The translations under genes were made by a program, and so were the position numbers. Of a stretch of 64,000 nt of DNA, positions 26,447-36,741 are shown in pieces; position 1 is the first letter of the stretch; each line of letters opens with the position of its first letter. Source of the DNA: Caballeronia choica (lineage in GTDB: Bacteria > Pseudomonadota > Gammaproteobacteria > Burkholderiales > Burkholderiaceae); NCBI RefSeq assembly GCF_001544535.1, contig NZ_FCON02000026.1, forward strand, positions 1-64,000, given 5' to 3'. A model generated the notes under the pieces. It searched no databases, was not told the DNA's origin, and worked only from the letters and a program-made list of their open reading frames with translations.

Positions 26447-27523
26447 TCAGGCGGGCACGACGATGGTGTCGAGCGGATCGAGCACGACCGTCATGAGCGC
26501 CCCCGGTTCGGGAATGCGCTTGCGCGCTTCGTAGTTGCCAGGTTGTCTCAGGCTGATGGCTGTGCCGTCCGCGAGCGTCGCGAACACGCGCAGGCTCTCG
26601 CCCTGGTACAACACCTCCGTGACGCGGCACGACAGGCGATTTACATTCGCCTGCGCATCGTTGCCGTCGATCACGAGCTTTTCGGTCTGCACGGCAAGCA
26701 GGAGCTTGTCGCCGCGCGGCAGCGGATGCGCCGTGCGCAGCAGGGTTTCGCCGAGCTTGACGGCATCGTCGCCCGCGCGGCTCACGCCGAGCAGCGTCGC
26801 TTCGCCGATAAAGCTCGCGACAAACGCATCGCACGGCCGGTCATACAGACGCTCCGGCGTATCGATCTGCACGAGCTTGCCGTTCTTCAACACCGCGACG
26901 CGATCGCTCATCGTGAGCGCCTCGCGTTGATCGTGCGTGACATAGACGATCGTCGCGCCCAGCTTGCGATGCAAGCGGCGCAATTCGATCTGCATGGTTT
27001 CGCGCAACTGCTTGTCGAGCGCGGAGAGCGGCTCGTCCATCAAAATGAGTTGCGGCTCGAACACCATCGCGCGTGCCAGCGCGACGCGCTGGCGCTGGCC
27101 GCCCGACAACTGGCTGATGCCGCGCCCTTCGTAGCCGCTCAATTCGACCATCGCGAGTGCATCGGCGACTTTCTTCGCCCAACCGGCTTTCGGCTCGCGC
27201 CGCGCGCGCAGCGGAAAGGCGACGTTCTCGCCAACCGTCATGTGCGGAAAGAGCGCGTAGTTCTGAAACACGATGCCTATGTTGCGCTTGTGTGGCGGCG
27301 CAAATGTAATGTCGCGTTCGCCGACCCAGACCGTACCAGAACTCGGCTGAACGAAGCCGCCGAGGATGCCGAGCAGCGTCGTCTTGCCCGACCCCGACGG
27401 CCCGAGTAGCGACACGAATTCGCCCGGCAGGATGTCGAGTGAAACGTCGTCCAGCGCGACCACCGGACCGTAGCGCTTCGCTGCCGATCGGATGGAAACT
27501 CCCGTTTTCGCTCGTGCGTCCAT
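26447..27523 (-). CDS. ABC transporter ATP-binding protein, PotA type
   Basis: 358 residues from the ATG at 27523. Walker A is GPSGSGKTT near residue 45, the Q-loop is near 88, the signature is LSGGQRQRVALARAM near 140, Walker B is LILMDEPLSALD near 165, and the switch His lies in VTHDQREA. A C-terminal TOBE domain (about 260-350) marks the spermidine/putrescine and iron subfamily. It drives import through the permeases encoded downstream. It is the first gene of the minus-strand operon and lies 101 bp from the divergent LysR gene, its probable regulator. Confidence 0.92.
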   Translation of the reverse strand: MDARAKTGVSIRSAAKRYGPVVALDDVSLDILPGEFVSLLGPSGSGKTTLLGILGGFVQPSSGTVWVGERDITFAPPHKRNIGIVFQNYALFPHMTVGENVAFPLRARREPKAGWAKKVADALAMVELSGYEGRGISQLSGGQRQRVALARAMVFEPQLILMDEPLSALDKQLRETMQIELRRLHRKLGATIVYVTHDQREALTMSDRVAVLKNGKLVQIDTPERLYDRPCDAFVASFIGEATLLGVSRAGDDAVKLGETLLRTAHPLPRGDKLLLAVQTEKLVIDGNDAQANVNRLSCRVTEVLYQGESLRVFATLADGTAISLRQPGNYEARKRIPEPGALMTVVLDPLDTIVVPA

Positions 27524-27624
27524 GACGATTGTCTCGCTGTAAAAAGCCTGCGTTGAAGAAAATATAAGTCGCAATGTTTTTGGCGGCAATTCCCAAATTG
27601 TTGGATCAGGCATAACATCAGGTC

Positions 27625-28596
27625 ATGCCAAACCTTCGCAAGAAACTGCCCAGCGCCAACGCGCTGTTCGTGTTCGAGGCGGCCGCACGCTGCGGCAACT
27701 TCACGCGCGCCGCACAAGAACTGTATGTCAGCCAGCCCGCTGTGAGCCGCATGCTCGCGCGCATGGAAGACCATATCGGCGTGCGGCTGTTCGAGCGCGT
27801 GCGCGGCGGCATCGAGCTGACCGAAAACGGCAAGATCCTGTACCGGAAGATTTCGGAAGGGTTTAGCGGCATCGAGAGTGCGATCCGCGAAATCGAGGCA
27901 CGCTCGACGGGCGTGGAATCGGTCACGCTGTCGGTGTCGACGGGCTTTACGACGCATTGGCTGATGCCGCGCATGAGCCGTTTGAATCAGGCGTTTCCGT
28001 CCGTCGATCTGCGTTTTCAGCTGATTTCCGGGCGCATTGGCGGGCCGCTCGTCGATGTCGATCTGGGCATGCGCTTTCTGCGCGAAGACGATATCGACGA
28101 GAACAGCGTGTTGGTCATGCCTGAAACGCTGTTGCCGGTGTGCAATCAGCGTTATCACGAGATGTCGCAAACCGATGCGCATCGCGAACACGGCGACACA
28201 GTGATCGTGATGGACGATGAAGAGCGCGGCTGGCACGACCGGTTCGCGGCGTTCGCCGGACACGGGCGGCATGTCGCCGGCATGCTGAGCTTCAACGATT
28301 ACGCGATCGTCGTACAGGCTGCGCTGCTTGGCCAGGGCATCGCGCTTGGCTGGGTGAATGTGGTGTCGCACTGGCTCGCGCAAGCCGCGCTGATGCCCGC
28401 CGAAGCCGAATTGATCACGACAAGCCGCCGCTGCTGTCTCATGTGGCCCGCGAACCGGCCGACGCGGCCCATCGTCACCGAAATATGCGACTGGATAATC
28501 GAAGAAATGCGCAACGACCTGCGCATCGTCGATCGCACGTATCCGAACCTTGGTTTGCGCGCGGCGCTGAAGCAGTGTGGTCTCGTATTCGGCTGA
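27625..28596 (+). CDS. LysR-family transcriptional regulator (GcvA-like)
   Basis: 323 residues. The N-terminal winged helix-turn-helix is ANALFVFEAAARCGNFTRAA followed by LYVSQPAVSRMLARME. The rest is the periplasmic-binding-protein-like effector domain of the GcvA subgroup. LysR proteins usually regulate the divergent operon and themselves from the shared intergenic space, here the 101 bp before the ABC ATPase gene. Control of the amine transport and oxidation operon is therefore likely. The co-inducer is unknown. Confidence 0.9.
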   Translation: MPNLRKKLPSANALFVFEAAARCGNFTRAAQELYVSQPAVSRMLARMEDHIGVRLFERVRGGIELTENGKILYRKISEGFSGIESAIREIEARSTGVESVTLSVSTGFTTHWLMPRMSRLNQAFPSVDLRFQLISGRIGGPLVDVDLGMRFLREDDIDENSVLVMPETLLPVCNQRYHEMSQTDAHREHGDTVIVMDDEERGWHDRFAAFAGHGRHVAGMLSFNDYAIVVQAALLGQGIALGWVNVVSHWLAQAALMPAEAELITTSRRCCLMWPANRPTRPIVTEICDWIIEEMRNDLRIVDRTYPNLGLRAALKQCGLVFG

Positions 28597-28613
28597 ACCT
28601 TGGGCGGGGCCGA

Positions 28614-28757
28614 TTGCGCCGATTGCACGCGCGCTTTGTAGGCAAGAACTCGGCGTCATGCCGCAAACGCGCTTGAAGTACCGCGCCAGATGACTCTGGT
28701 CGAAAAAGGCCAATTTCGCTGCCAGCACCGATCCCGGCATGCCCGTCCGGAATTGAG
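28614..28757 (-). pseudogene. AraC-type regulator, C-terminal fragment
   Basis: The minus strand encodes the second helix-turn-helix and end signature of an AraC-family protein: VLAAKLAFFDQSHLARYFKR then VCGMTPSSCLQS. The rest of the domain and the effector domain were not found upstream in any frame, and no start is associated. The open frame that runs on into the LysR gene is a shadow. A gene remnant is the simplest reading. Confidence 0.55.
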
Positions 28758-29221
28758 CCGCGTGCTACCCAGGTAGTTCAATGCGGTCGGAAACGCTTCC
28801 ACCAGCGAAGCCGGCCCCGTGATATCGACATCGCATCCCAAACCGTCTGAATCTGTGTGTCAGCGCTCCCCACAACCGTCAGAATTGTGCCGCTGGCGAT
28901 CCTTGCGTTGTTGGCTGCCAGGCCTCGTACAGCGCAGATACGCATCGTACGCAACTCGTCAGCGACATGCGCGTGGAATGATGCGGCGTCCGCATAAATT
29001 CAGCGGTGATCTGATGTAACGATTCCACTTCAGGGAACAGTTACGACGTCAACCAGTTTGCGCGCGACCAAGCCCAATGTCTGATCTGCCGCATCCGTAG
29101 AAATCACCATGCCGCCACATACTGTGCTCATCGGGAGGTCCCGGCTGCCGAAACCACTATCCGCAACCAACGGCTTGGCATAATCGGCCATTGCGGACGT
29201 TCGATGGGGGTTCTTCGGTCG
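28758..29221. other. Intergenic region without a recognised gene
   Basis: This stretch between the AraC remnant and the sugar ABC operon contains only short reading frames. A minus-strand frame of 53 codons is listed separately. Base composition is lower in GC than the flanks in places, consistent with decayed DNA. No repeat or RNA gene was recognised. Confidence 0.5.
29030..29191 (-). CDS. Hypothetical 53-residue reading frame
   Basis: An ATG at 29191 opens a 53-codon frame just downstream of, and codirectional with, the sugar ABC ATPase gene. The peptide is of mixed composition with the segment STDAADQTLGLVARKLVDVV. No family was recognised, and no clear ribosome-binding site is present. 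It could be a remnant of a larger enzyme gene or a chance frame. Confidence 0.2.
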   Translation of the reverse strand: MADYAKPLVADSGFGSRDLPMSTVCGGMVISTDAADQTLGLVARKLVDVVTVP

Positions 29222-30763
<1,542 letters not shown>

Positions 30764-30786
30764 GGCGGCACTCGTTGCAAGGAAGA

Positions 30787-30818
30787 CGCGGGACGGCCTT
30801 ATTGAACTCCGTCCCGCG
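30787..30818 (-). promoter_or_regulatory. Intercistronic hairpin after second sugar-binding protein
   Basis: CGCGGGACGG (30787-30796) and CCGTCCCGCG (30809-30818) form a perfect 10-bp stem between the binding-protein stop and the ATPase start. It lacks a U-tract on the minus strand, so it more likely stabilises the upstream mRNA or attenuates than terminates. Such hairpins commonly raise binding-protein yield in ABC operons. Confidence 0.6.
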
Positions 30819-30824
30819 CGGGGG

Positions 30825-31775
30825 TTACTTGCCGGCCGTGAACTTGTCGACGTTCGACGAATTTACGATGTCCACGCCGGTATCCGTGACCGGTGGCACC
30901 TTCTCGCCCTTCAGAATCTTGTTCAACTGGGCGACGGATTCCGAGCCCATTTTCGTCGGCCGCTGACCGATGAGCGTCGTCGCATAGCCGTCTTTCAGGA
31001 GCTTGATCTGCGTGGGAAGGGTGTCGAATGAAACGATCACGAACTTGCCGCCCTTGAGGTCCGCCGCCTTGTTCTTCAGCGCGCGCATGTAGGCTTCCGG
31101 CGCGAACATCGGCCATCCGCCCGCGAAGAAAATGCCGTCGATATTGGGATTCTTGGCGAGGATGTCCTGGATCAGCTGCACCGCGGTGCTCGAATCGTCA
31201 TTGCAGGGAAAAGGCGATCCGGATACTTCCTTGAAGTTGCCGCCGAGCTTCGACTTGAAGCCCTTGATGCGATCGTTGAGGTTGGCCGCCGACAGGCCGC
31301 CCGTGATCACAGCATAGTTCCCGCCTTTCGGAAGCGCCTTGGCAAATGCCTCGCCGCCGGACTCGCCCCCCGCTTCGTTGTTGGTGCCGATGAAGGCGAC
31401 ACGCTTCGTCTTCGGTGCGTCGGAGTCGAAGGTCACGACCGGGATGTTCTTCGCCATCGCTGCGCTGATGACGCCGCTGATCGAATCCGGATTGTTCGGC
31501 GCTATCGCGATGCCCGCGACCTTCTTGGTGATGAGGTCGCGCACGATGCGGCCCTGTTCAGCGTCGTCGAGCTGGGCCGGGCCGGTGAAGAGACACTCCG
31601 CGCCGATTTTCGCGGCCTCTTCCTTGCAGCCTTTCTCCGCGTCGGCATAGAACGGTACGCCGAGCGCCTTCGGAACGACGGCGAACACTTTTTTATCGGC
31701 GGCCTGTGCGTGGGGAGCCACCCCAAGTCCGAACAGAACAGCGGCGGTCACGGCGCCGAGCAGGATGCGTGTCAT
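30825..31775 (-). CDS. Sugar ABC transporter substrate-binding protein (RbsB type), second copy
   Basis: 316 residues from the ATG at 31775, which has GGAGAAAACA upstream; the longer frame is excluded. The signal peptide ends GVAPHAQA, and the mature start is ADKKVFAVVPKALGVPFYAD. Periplasmic-binding-protein type 1 features include IAIAPNNPDSISGVISAAM and the GTNNEAGG hinge segment. It binds a sugar in the periplasm for the permease encoded 34 bp upstream. It differs clearly from the other binding protein of the operon, so the two transporters probably take different sugars. Confidence 0.9.
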   Translation of the reverse strand: MTRILLGAVTAAVLFGLGVAPHAQAADKKVFAVVPKALGVPFYADAEKGCKEEAAKIGAECLFTGPAQLDDAEQGRIVRDLITKKVAGIAIAPNNPDSISGVISAAMAKNIPVVTFDSDAPKTKRVAFIGTNNEAGGESGGEAFAKALPKGGNYAVITGGLSAANLNDRIKGFKSKLGGNFKEVSGSPFPCNDDSSTAVQLIQDILAKNPNIDGIFFAGGWPMFAPEAYMRALKNKAADLKGGKFVIVSFDTLPTQIKLLKDGYATTLIGQRPTKMGSESVAQLNKILKGEKVPPVTDTGVDIVNSSNVDKFTAGK

Positions 31776-31809
31776 TGTTTTCTCCAAAGGGTCGTTATGG
31801 GCAGAACAC

Positions 31810-32811
31810 TCAGCGACGTCGCCAGACGCCCTTTCTGAGCTGGTCGATGAATACGGCAAGGACGATCACGGAACCGACGAAGACTCCTTGCCAATAGGCG
31901 TCGGTGCCGAGCAGGACGAGACCGTTGCGAAGCACTTCAAGGATCACCGTGCCGATGAACACGCCGATCACGGTGCCCTCGCCGCCGCTAAGCGCGGTGC
32001 CGCCGATGACGGCCGCCGCGATCACGCTCAGTTCCTTGCCGAGCCCCTGGTTCGAGATCGCGGACGAGAGATAGCTGACCTCGATGATGCCGGCGAGCCC
32101 GGCAAGGACCGAAGACATCACATAGACGCTCATCTTCAGCCGGTCGACGTTGAGGCCGGTGAGCATCGCGGCGCGCTCGTTGCCGCCGACCGCATAGAGC
32201 TGGCGGCCGAAGACGCTGCGCTTCAACACGATCGCGGCGATGATCGACAACGCCACGAAGATCAGGAAAGGCACCGGCAGCCCGATAAAATCACCGCCGC
32301 CGAGCGCGAAAAAGGCGTCGCCGTCGGGGCGGAACCCGTCGATTGCCTTGCCGCGGGTGATGATGAGCGCGAGCGCGCGCGCGATGCTCATGGTCGCGAG
32401 CGTCGGCACGAAGGGCAGCATGCGCAGCTTGGTCACGCAGAAGCCGTTAAAGAGGCCAACGGATGCCGCGATCAGAAGCGTGAGCGCGCAGGCGGGCACG
32501 ACGCCCATGCCCGCATGCATCATCGCGGCTGATGCGACTGCTGCAAGTCCCCATACGCTGCCCACCGACAGGTCGATCCCGCCGGTGATCATCACCGCGG
32601 CCTGGCCGAGCACCACGATCCCGATGAACGCGAGGTTGCGCGCGTCGTTGAGCAGGTTGTCGACGCTCGCGAAGTCGGGCGCAAAGATCGACAGCGCAAT
32701 GACCATGATCAGAAGCGCACCGATGATGCCCGTCTCCCGCGACCGCAGGAGATTCCCGGCGAATCCGGGCCGGGGTTTCGTGCCCGTAGTTGCCGCAGTG
32801 GACTTGCTCAT
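31810..32811 (-). CDS. Sugar ABC transporter permease (CUT2), second copy
   Basis: 333 residues from the ATG at 32811; the extension to 32988 is a shadow. About eight to ten membrane helices are visible. The family signatures are VMITGGIDLSVGSVWGLAAV near residue 75 and AVGGNERAAMLTGLNVDRLK near 215. It is the inner-membrane channel of the second transporter and follows the first binding protein by 85 bp, a gap that holds a hairpin. Confidence 0.92.
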   Translation of the reverse strand: MSKSTAATTGTKPRPGFAGNLLRSRETGIIGALLIMVIALSIFAPDFASVDNLLNDARNLAFIGIVVLGQAAVMITGGIDLSVGSVWGLAAVASAAMMHAGMGVVPACALTLLIAASVGLFNGFCVTKLRMLPFVPTLATMSIARALALIITRGKAIDGFRPDGDAFFALGGGDFIGLPVPFLIFVALSIIAAIVLKRSVFGRQLYAVGGNERAAMLTGLNVDRLKMSVYVMSSVLAGLAGIIEVSYLSSAISNQGLGKELSVIAAAVIGGTALSGGEGTVIGVFIGTVILEVLRNGLVLLGTDAYWQGVFVGSVIVLAVFIDQLRKGVWRRR

Positions 32812-32842
32812 GTTTGTACGCCTTGTGTGCTGGTATTGCTGA

Positions 32843-32874
32843 GCGTTACCGGAAGCAGACGCTGCCGGCAACGC
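32843..32874 (-). promoter_or_regulatory. Intercistronic hairpin after first sugar-binding protein
   Basis: GCGTTACCGG (32843-32852) and CCGGCAACGC (32865-32874) pair over ten positions with one G-U wobble on the minus-strand RNA. Like the hairpin after the other binding protein, it lies between a binding-protein stop and the next gene and lacks a terminator U-tract. Confidence 0.5.
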
Positions 32875-32896
32875 GCTCTCTTGCAGTCCCGCCGAA

Positions 32897-33874
32897 CTAG
32901 AACTTCTCCTTCCCATAGAGTGTTTTCGCGTTGGCCTGATCGATGCGCTGGGTCGGCACGATGACGCTGCGCGGAACCTCGGTCGCACAGTCGATCAGGA
33001 TTTTCTTGGCCAGTTCGAGCGCCTGAGCGGCGCCCGTCGGATAGGTGAACGTAGCGGCCCACTGACCGTCCGCGACCGCGCGGATACCGCCTGACGGTCC
33101 CGGCAGCCCGTCGGTGCCGATAATCTTCACCTGCCCCGTCTTGCCCGCCTGCTTGGCCGCGATGTAAGCACCTGCCGCCGCGAGATCGTTGCTGGTATAG
33201 ACGAGCTTGATGTCGGGGTGCGCCTGCAGCATCGCCGAGAACACCGTGACGGCCTGGTCCTCCATCCAGTTGACCGGCTGCACGGCGACAAGCTTTATCT
33301 TCGGATTGCTGGCGATGCCCGCCTTGAACCCTTCGAGCCGTTCGATCGCGGGCGAAGAACTCGGCAGCCCTTCCAGCACGGCTGCCTCGCCGCCTTCGGG
33401 GAGCAGCGTCTTCGCGGCCCATTCGCCTGCTTCCTTCGCGATCGCCCGGTTGTCGCCGCCGACGAAGGCCGTGTAGTTTTCCCCTGTCGTCTTGCGGTCG
33501 AGTTCGATCACCGGGACGCCTGCCTTGTAGACCGCCGACACGGACGGCGTGAGCGGCGCCGCCTCGAACGGAGAGATCATCAGCAGGTCGACGCGTTGCG
33601 TCATGAAGTTCTCGACTTGCGAGACCTGCGTGTTCACGCTCGCCTGCCCGTCCGCGATGACGAGCTTGAACTTCGGATAGTTCTTCACGAGGCGTTCGAG
33701 CTCGTGATTGACGTGCTCGCGGTATGGCTCCTTGAAATTCGCCTGGCTGAAGCCGATCACGTAGTCGTTATTCGGCCCGCACTCTTTCGCTAGCGGCTTG
33801 CCGCCCGCCGCCCACGCACCAGAGGCGAGCGCGACGCCGGCAACGAGCAGGGTCGCTTTCGGAAGATTTTTCAT
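32897..33874 (-). CDS. Sugar ABC transporter substrate-binding protein, first copy
   Basis: 325 residues with signal peptide ATLLVAGVALASGAWA. The mature protein contains YVIGFSQANFKEPYREHVN near residue 42 and LLMISPFEAAPLTPSVSAVY near 95, typical of type 1 periplasmic sugar-binding proteins of the YtfQ/ribose group. It serves the permease encoded just upstream at 33932-34966 and the first ATPase. A hairpin lies directly downstream. Confidence 0.9.
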   Translation of the reverse strand: MKNLPKATLLVAGVALASGAWAAGGKPLAKECGPNNDYVIGFSQANFKEPYREHVNHELERLVKNYPKFKLVIADGQASVNTQVSQVENFMTQRVDLLMISPFEAAPLTPSVSAVYKAGVPVIELDRKTTGENYTAFVGGDNRAIAKEAGEWAAKTLLPEGGEAAVLEGLPSSSPAIERLEGFKAGIASNPKIKLVAVQPVNWMEDQAVTVFSAMLQAHPDIKLVYTSNDLAAAGAYIAAKQAGKTGQVKIIGTDGLPGPSGGIRAVADGQWAATFTYPTGAAQALELAKKILIDCATEVPRSVIVPTQRIDQANAKTLYGKEKF

Positions 33875-33931
33875 TTGCCTGTCTCCTTTTCGTTTTGCAT
33901 GCGTCGCGCGCCCCGAGTTGCGCGCGAGGGT

Positions 33932-34966
33932 TCACCGCTTCGCGCCGCCGCGTCCCACGACGTAGGTCTGCAAGGCCGCGGCGATCACGATGATCGCGCC
34001 GGTCGCGAGCAGTTGCATCGCGGCGCTGACGTCGTTGAGTTGCAGGATGTTGGCGAGTGCGCCGAGCATGACCGCGCCCGCAATGGTGCCCACCATCGAA
34101 CCGGCGCCGCCGAACAGGTCCGTGCCGCCGATCACGACCGCGGCGATCGCGTTGAGCTCGTAGCCGGTGCCGTCGTTGGGGCTGCCGAACGAGAACTGCC
34201 CCGCGTGAACGATGCCTGCGATCGCGGAGGCGAACCCCGTCAGCGCGTAGACCGAGATCTTGATCGCGTTGACCGGAATGCCGGACAGCCGCGCCGCCTT
34301 CTCGTTGCCGCCGACGGCGACCACGTAGCGTCCGTAGCGCGTGTTGTTGAGGAGGAATGCGGCAGCGACCGCGAGCACGACGAAGACGAGCGTCGCGACG
34401 GGAAAAACGCCGCCGATCCGCTCGCCGAGCACGCCGAACGCCGGTGGCGCGCTGCCAGGCCCGGTGCCGTAGTTGATGTTGATGAACGCATTGTTCGACG
34501 CAATCAGCGACAAGCCTCGCGCCGCCTGAAGCCCGGCCAGCGTGACGATGAAGGCCTGGATGCGCAGGCGGGCCGAGATCAGTCCCTGGACCGCGCCGAA
34601 GATCACGCCGGTCGCGATGACGAGGGACAAGGTGCTCCACAGTCCCCATCCTTCGTTGACCAGCAGCGTCGCGGTCAGCACCGAGCAAAGGCCCAGCACG
34701 GCGCCGACCGACAGATCGATACCGGCCGCGATGATGACGAAGGTCATGCCGAGCGCGAGGATGCCGGTTTCGGAGATCGAGCGGATGATGTTGGCGACGT
34801 TGTCGGCGCCGAGAAAAAGGATGTGTCCATGCCGGCGCGGCGAAAAGACGATGCCCGCCACGACCACCAGAATGAGCCCAAGCAGGCTCTGGAAACGCAC
34901 CAGCCAGGCGAGCAGGCTGCGCGGACTTTCGACGGCCTTGGCGGTGGAAGTCGGCGTCGTGCTCAT
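33932..34966 (-). CDS. Sugar ABC transporter permease (CUT2), first copy
   Basis: 344 residues. The ATG at 34966 overlaps the ATPase stop (ATGA), so the two are translationally coupled. Membrane helices with the signatures FVIIAAGIDLSVGAVLGLCS near residue 75 and AVGGNEKAARLSGIPVNAIK near 225 identify a CUT2 permease. It forms the inner-membrane channel for the first sugar transporter of the operon. Confidence 0.92.
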   Translation of the reverse strand: MSTTPTSTAKAVESPRSLLAWLVRFQSLLGLILVVVAGIVFSPRRHGHILFLGADNVANIIRSISETGILALGMTFVIIAAGIDLSVGAVLGLCSVLTATLLVNEGWGLWSTLSLVIATGVIFGAVQGLISARLRIQAFIVTLAGLQAARGLSLIASNNAFININYGTGPGSAPPAFGVLGERIGGVFPVATLVFVVLAVAAAFLLNNTRYGRYVVAVGGNEKAARLSGIPVNAIKISVYALTGFASAIAGIVHAGQFSFGSPNDGTGYELNAIAAVVIGGTDLFGGAGSMVGTIAGAVMLGALANILQLNDVSAAMQLLATGAIIVIAAALQTYVVGRGGAKR

Positions 34967-36483
34967 GCGGCGATCCCCTCGCCTTCGCTGATGCGCCGCA
35001 CGGCTTCCTCGGCCGGATTCGGGCCGAATTCGTGGATCGTGCATCCGGCGTGCATCACGACGATCCGGTCGCACAGTCCGATGAGCTCGGGCAGTTCAGA
35101 GGACGCGACGAGCACACCCAGGCCGTCTTTCGCGAGGCCGCGCAGACGCCGGTAAATCTCAGCCTTGGCACCGACGTCCACGCCGCGCGTCGGTTCGTCG
35201 AGCAGAAGCAGGCCGGGGTCGTTCATGAGTTCCTTCGCAAAGACGACCTTCTGCTGGTTGCCGCCCGACAGGTTCACGACCTTGGCGCCGGGGAGCCGCG
35301 GGCGCACGTCGTAGTCGTTCAGTGCGCGCGTCACGTGGCGCTTCTCGAGTGCGCGCGACACGAGACCGAATGGCGTGACGCGCTTGAGCGTCGACATGAG
35401 GACGTTCTGCCCGACCGTGTGATTGAGGATGAGACCGGTGCCGCGCCGGTCGTCGGTAACGTAGGCGATTCCCGCGCGCCGCGCCGCCGCAATGTCGCCC
35501 AGGACCGTCGGCTTGCCGCGCACTTCGACGAGGCCGCGCCAGCGTCCGCTCGTGCCGAAGCCGTACAGGGTCGAGAGCAGTTCCGTGCGCCCAACGCCCA
35601 TCAGGCCGGCGAGGCCGACGATCTCGCCTTCGTGCACCGTCAGCGTGACGTCGCGCGGGGCCTGCCAGCCGACGCGCGCGATGTCGGGATCGAATGCGGC
35701 GTGTTCAAGCCGCAGGATCGGCGCGCCGATGTTCTCGGCGCGCGGCGGAAAGAGGTCGGAAAACGGACGCCCGACGAGCAACTGGACGAGCGTGGCCTGC
35801 GGCGCGTCGGGGGCCGTGGTCCCGACGACGGCGCCGTCGCGCATCACGGTCACCCGGTGCGCGATGCGCGTGACTTCTTCGAGCCGGTGCGAGATGTAGA
35901 CGATCCCCACACCGCGCCCGGAAAGCTCCTTCACGACCGTGAAGAGATGATCCGCCTCGACGGCCGAGAGCGCCGCGGTGGGCTCATCCATGATCAGGAT
36001 GCGCGCCCTGGCCGACAACGCCTTGGCGATCGCGACGAGCTGACGCTCGCCCATGCGAAGACTCGCGACCGACAGACTCGCATCGAGCGAGACGCCCGCG
36101 CGCGCCAGCAGGTCCTGCGCATGGCGCCGCATGTCGGCGGCCGCGAGCACGCCTTTGCTGGTGATCTCGTTGCCGAGGAACAGATTGCCCGCGATATCGA
36201 GGCCCGGCACGAGGTCGAGTTCCTGCGGGATCATCACGATGCCCGCGGCGTGGGCCTCTCGAGGGCTCGCGAAACTCACGGGACGACCATCGAGCGTGAT
36301 GGTCCCTGCGTCGGGCAGGACGGCGCCCGACAACACCCCCATCAGCGTCGATTTGCCCGCACCGTTTTCGCCGAGCAGGACATGCACCTCGCCCGCCGCG
36401 AGATCGAAGTCGACGCCCCTCAGCGCATGGACACCGCCAAAGCGCTTCTGGATGCCGCGCAGTTCCAGCAGCAGCGCAGTCAT
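34963..36483 (-). CDS. Sugar ABC transporter ATP-binding protein (CUT2), first copy
   Basis: 506 residues with duplicated ATPase halves. Walker A is GENGAGKST near residue 38. The first signature region is ASLRMGERQLVAIAKALSAR, and Walker B is ILIMDEPTAALS. The second half has LSGGNQQKVVFAKELMNDPG and LLLDEPTRGVDVGAKAEI. It is the first gene of the six-gene operon. Its promoter region contains a perfect 28-bp palindrome that faces the divergent LacI-type regulator. Confidence 0.93.
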   Translation of the reverse strand: MTALLLELRGIQKRFGGVHALRGVDFDLAAGEVHVLLGENGAGKSTLMGVLSGAVLPDAGTITLDGRPVSFASPREAHAAGIVMIPQELDLVPGLDIAGNLFLGNEITSKGVLAAADMRRHAQDLLARAGVSLDASLSVASLRMGERQLVAIAKALSARARILIMDEPTAALSAVEADHLFTVVKELSGRGVGIVYISHRLEEVTRIAHRVTVMRDGAVVGTTAPDAPQATLVQLLVGRPFSDLFPPRAENIGAPILRLEHAAFDPDIARVGWQAPRDVTLTVHEGEIVGLAGLMGVGRTELLSTLYGFGTSGRWRGLVEVRGKPTVLGDIAAARRAGIAYVTDDRRGTGLILNHTVGQNVLMSTLKRVTPFGLVSRALEKRHVTRALNDYDVRPRLPGAKVVNLSGGNQQKVVFAKELMNDPGLLLLDEPTRGVDVGAKAEIYRRLRGLAKDGLGVLVASSELPELIGLCDRIVVMHAGCTIHEFGPNPAEEAVRRISEGEGIAA

Positions 36484-36581
36484 AGCGCGACTGACCTAGC
36501 CCGCCGGGTGTGCGCTTCCATGTCTTCTCCCGTATCAATGGGGATTCGTGTTCTTATCTGCCGCGAGTGAAGCTTAGGCAC

Positions 36582-36609
36582 AGGCAAGCGCTTGCGCAAG
36601 CGCTTGCCT
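36582..36609. promoter_or_regulatory. 28-bp perfect palindrome, probable LacI-type double operator
   Basis: The segment reads the same on both strands over 28 bp. It consists of AAGCGCTT twice (36587-36594 and 36597-36604), separated by GC, with AGGC and GCCT at the ends. AAGCGCTT is a typical LacI-family half-site core, with the central CG characteristic of this family. It lies 99 bp upstream of the sugar ABC operon and 132 bp before the proposed LacI start, so it is the obvious operator for both. Confidence 0.75.
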
Positions 36610-36741
36610 TGGGTCGTTTACCCTCATATGCTGAAAGCGTCGAGGTTGGCAATGCGCACGCATGTAGTCATTCAAAACTGCTTACCAAAGGATTACAAAT
36701 GTGTTCCAGTTACGCGTACTTCAGACCGTGGCGGGGACGCA

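Noticed and set aside
27277-28740. Minus-strand frame of 487 codons spanning the LysR gene
   Set aside because: It is antisense to LysR over most of its length. Only its first about 40 codons resemble a protein (the AraC C-terminal fragment).
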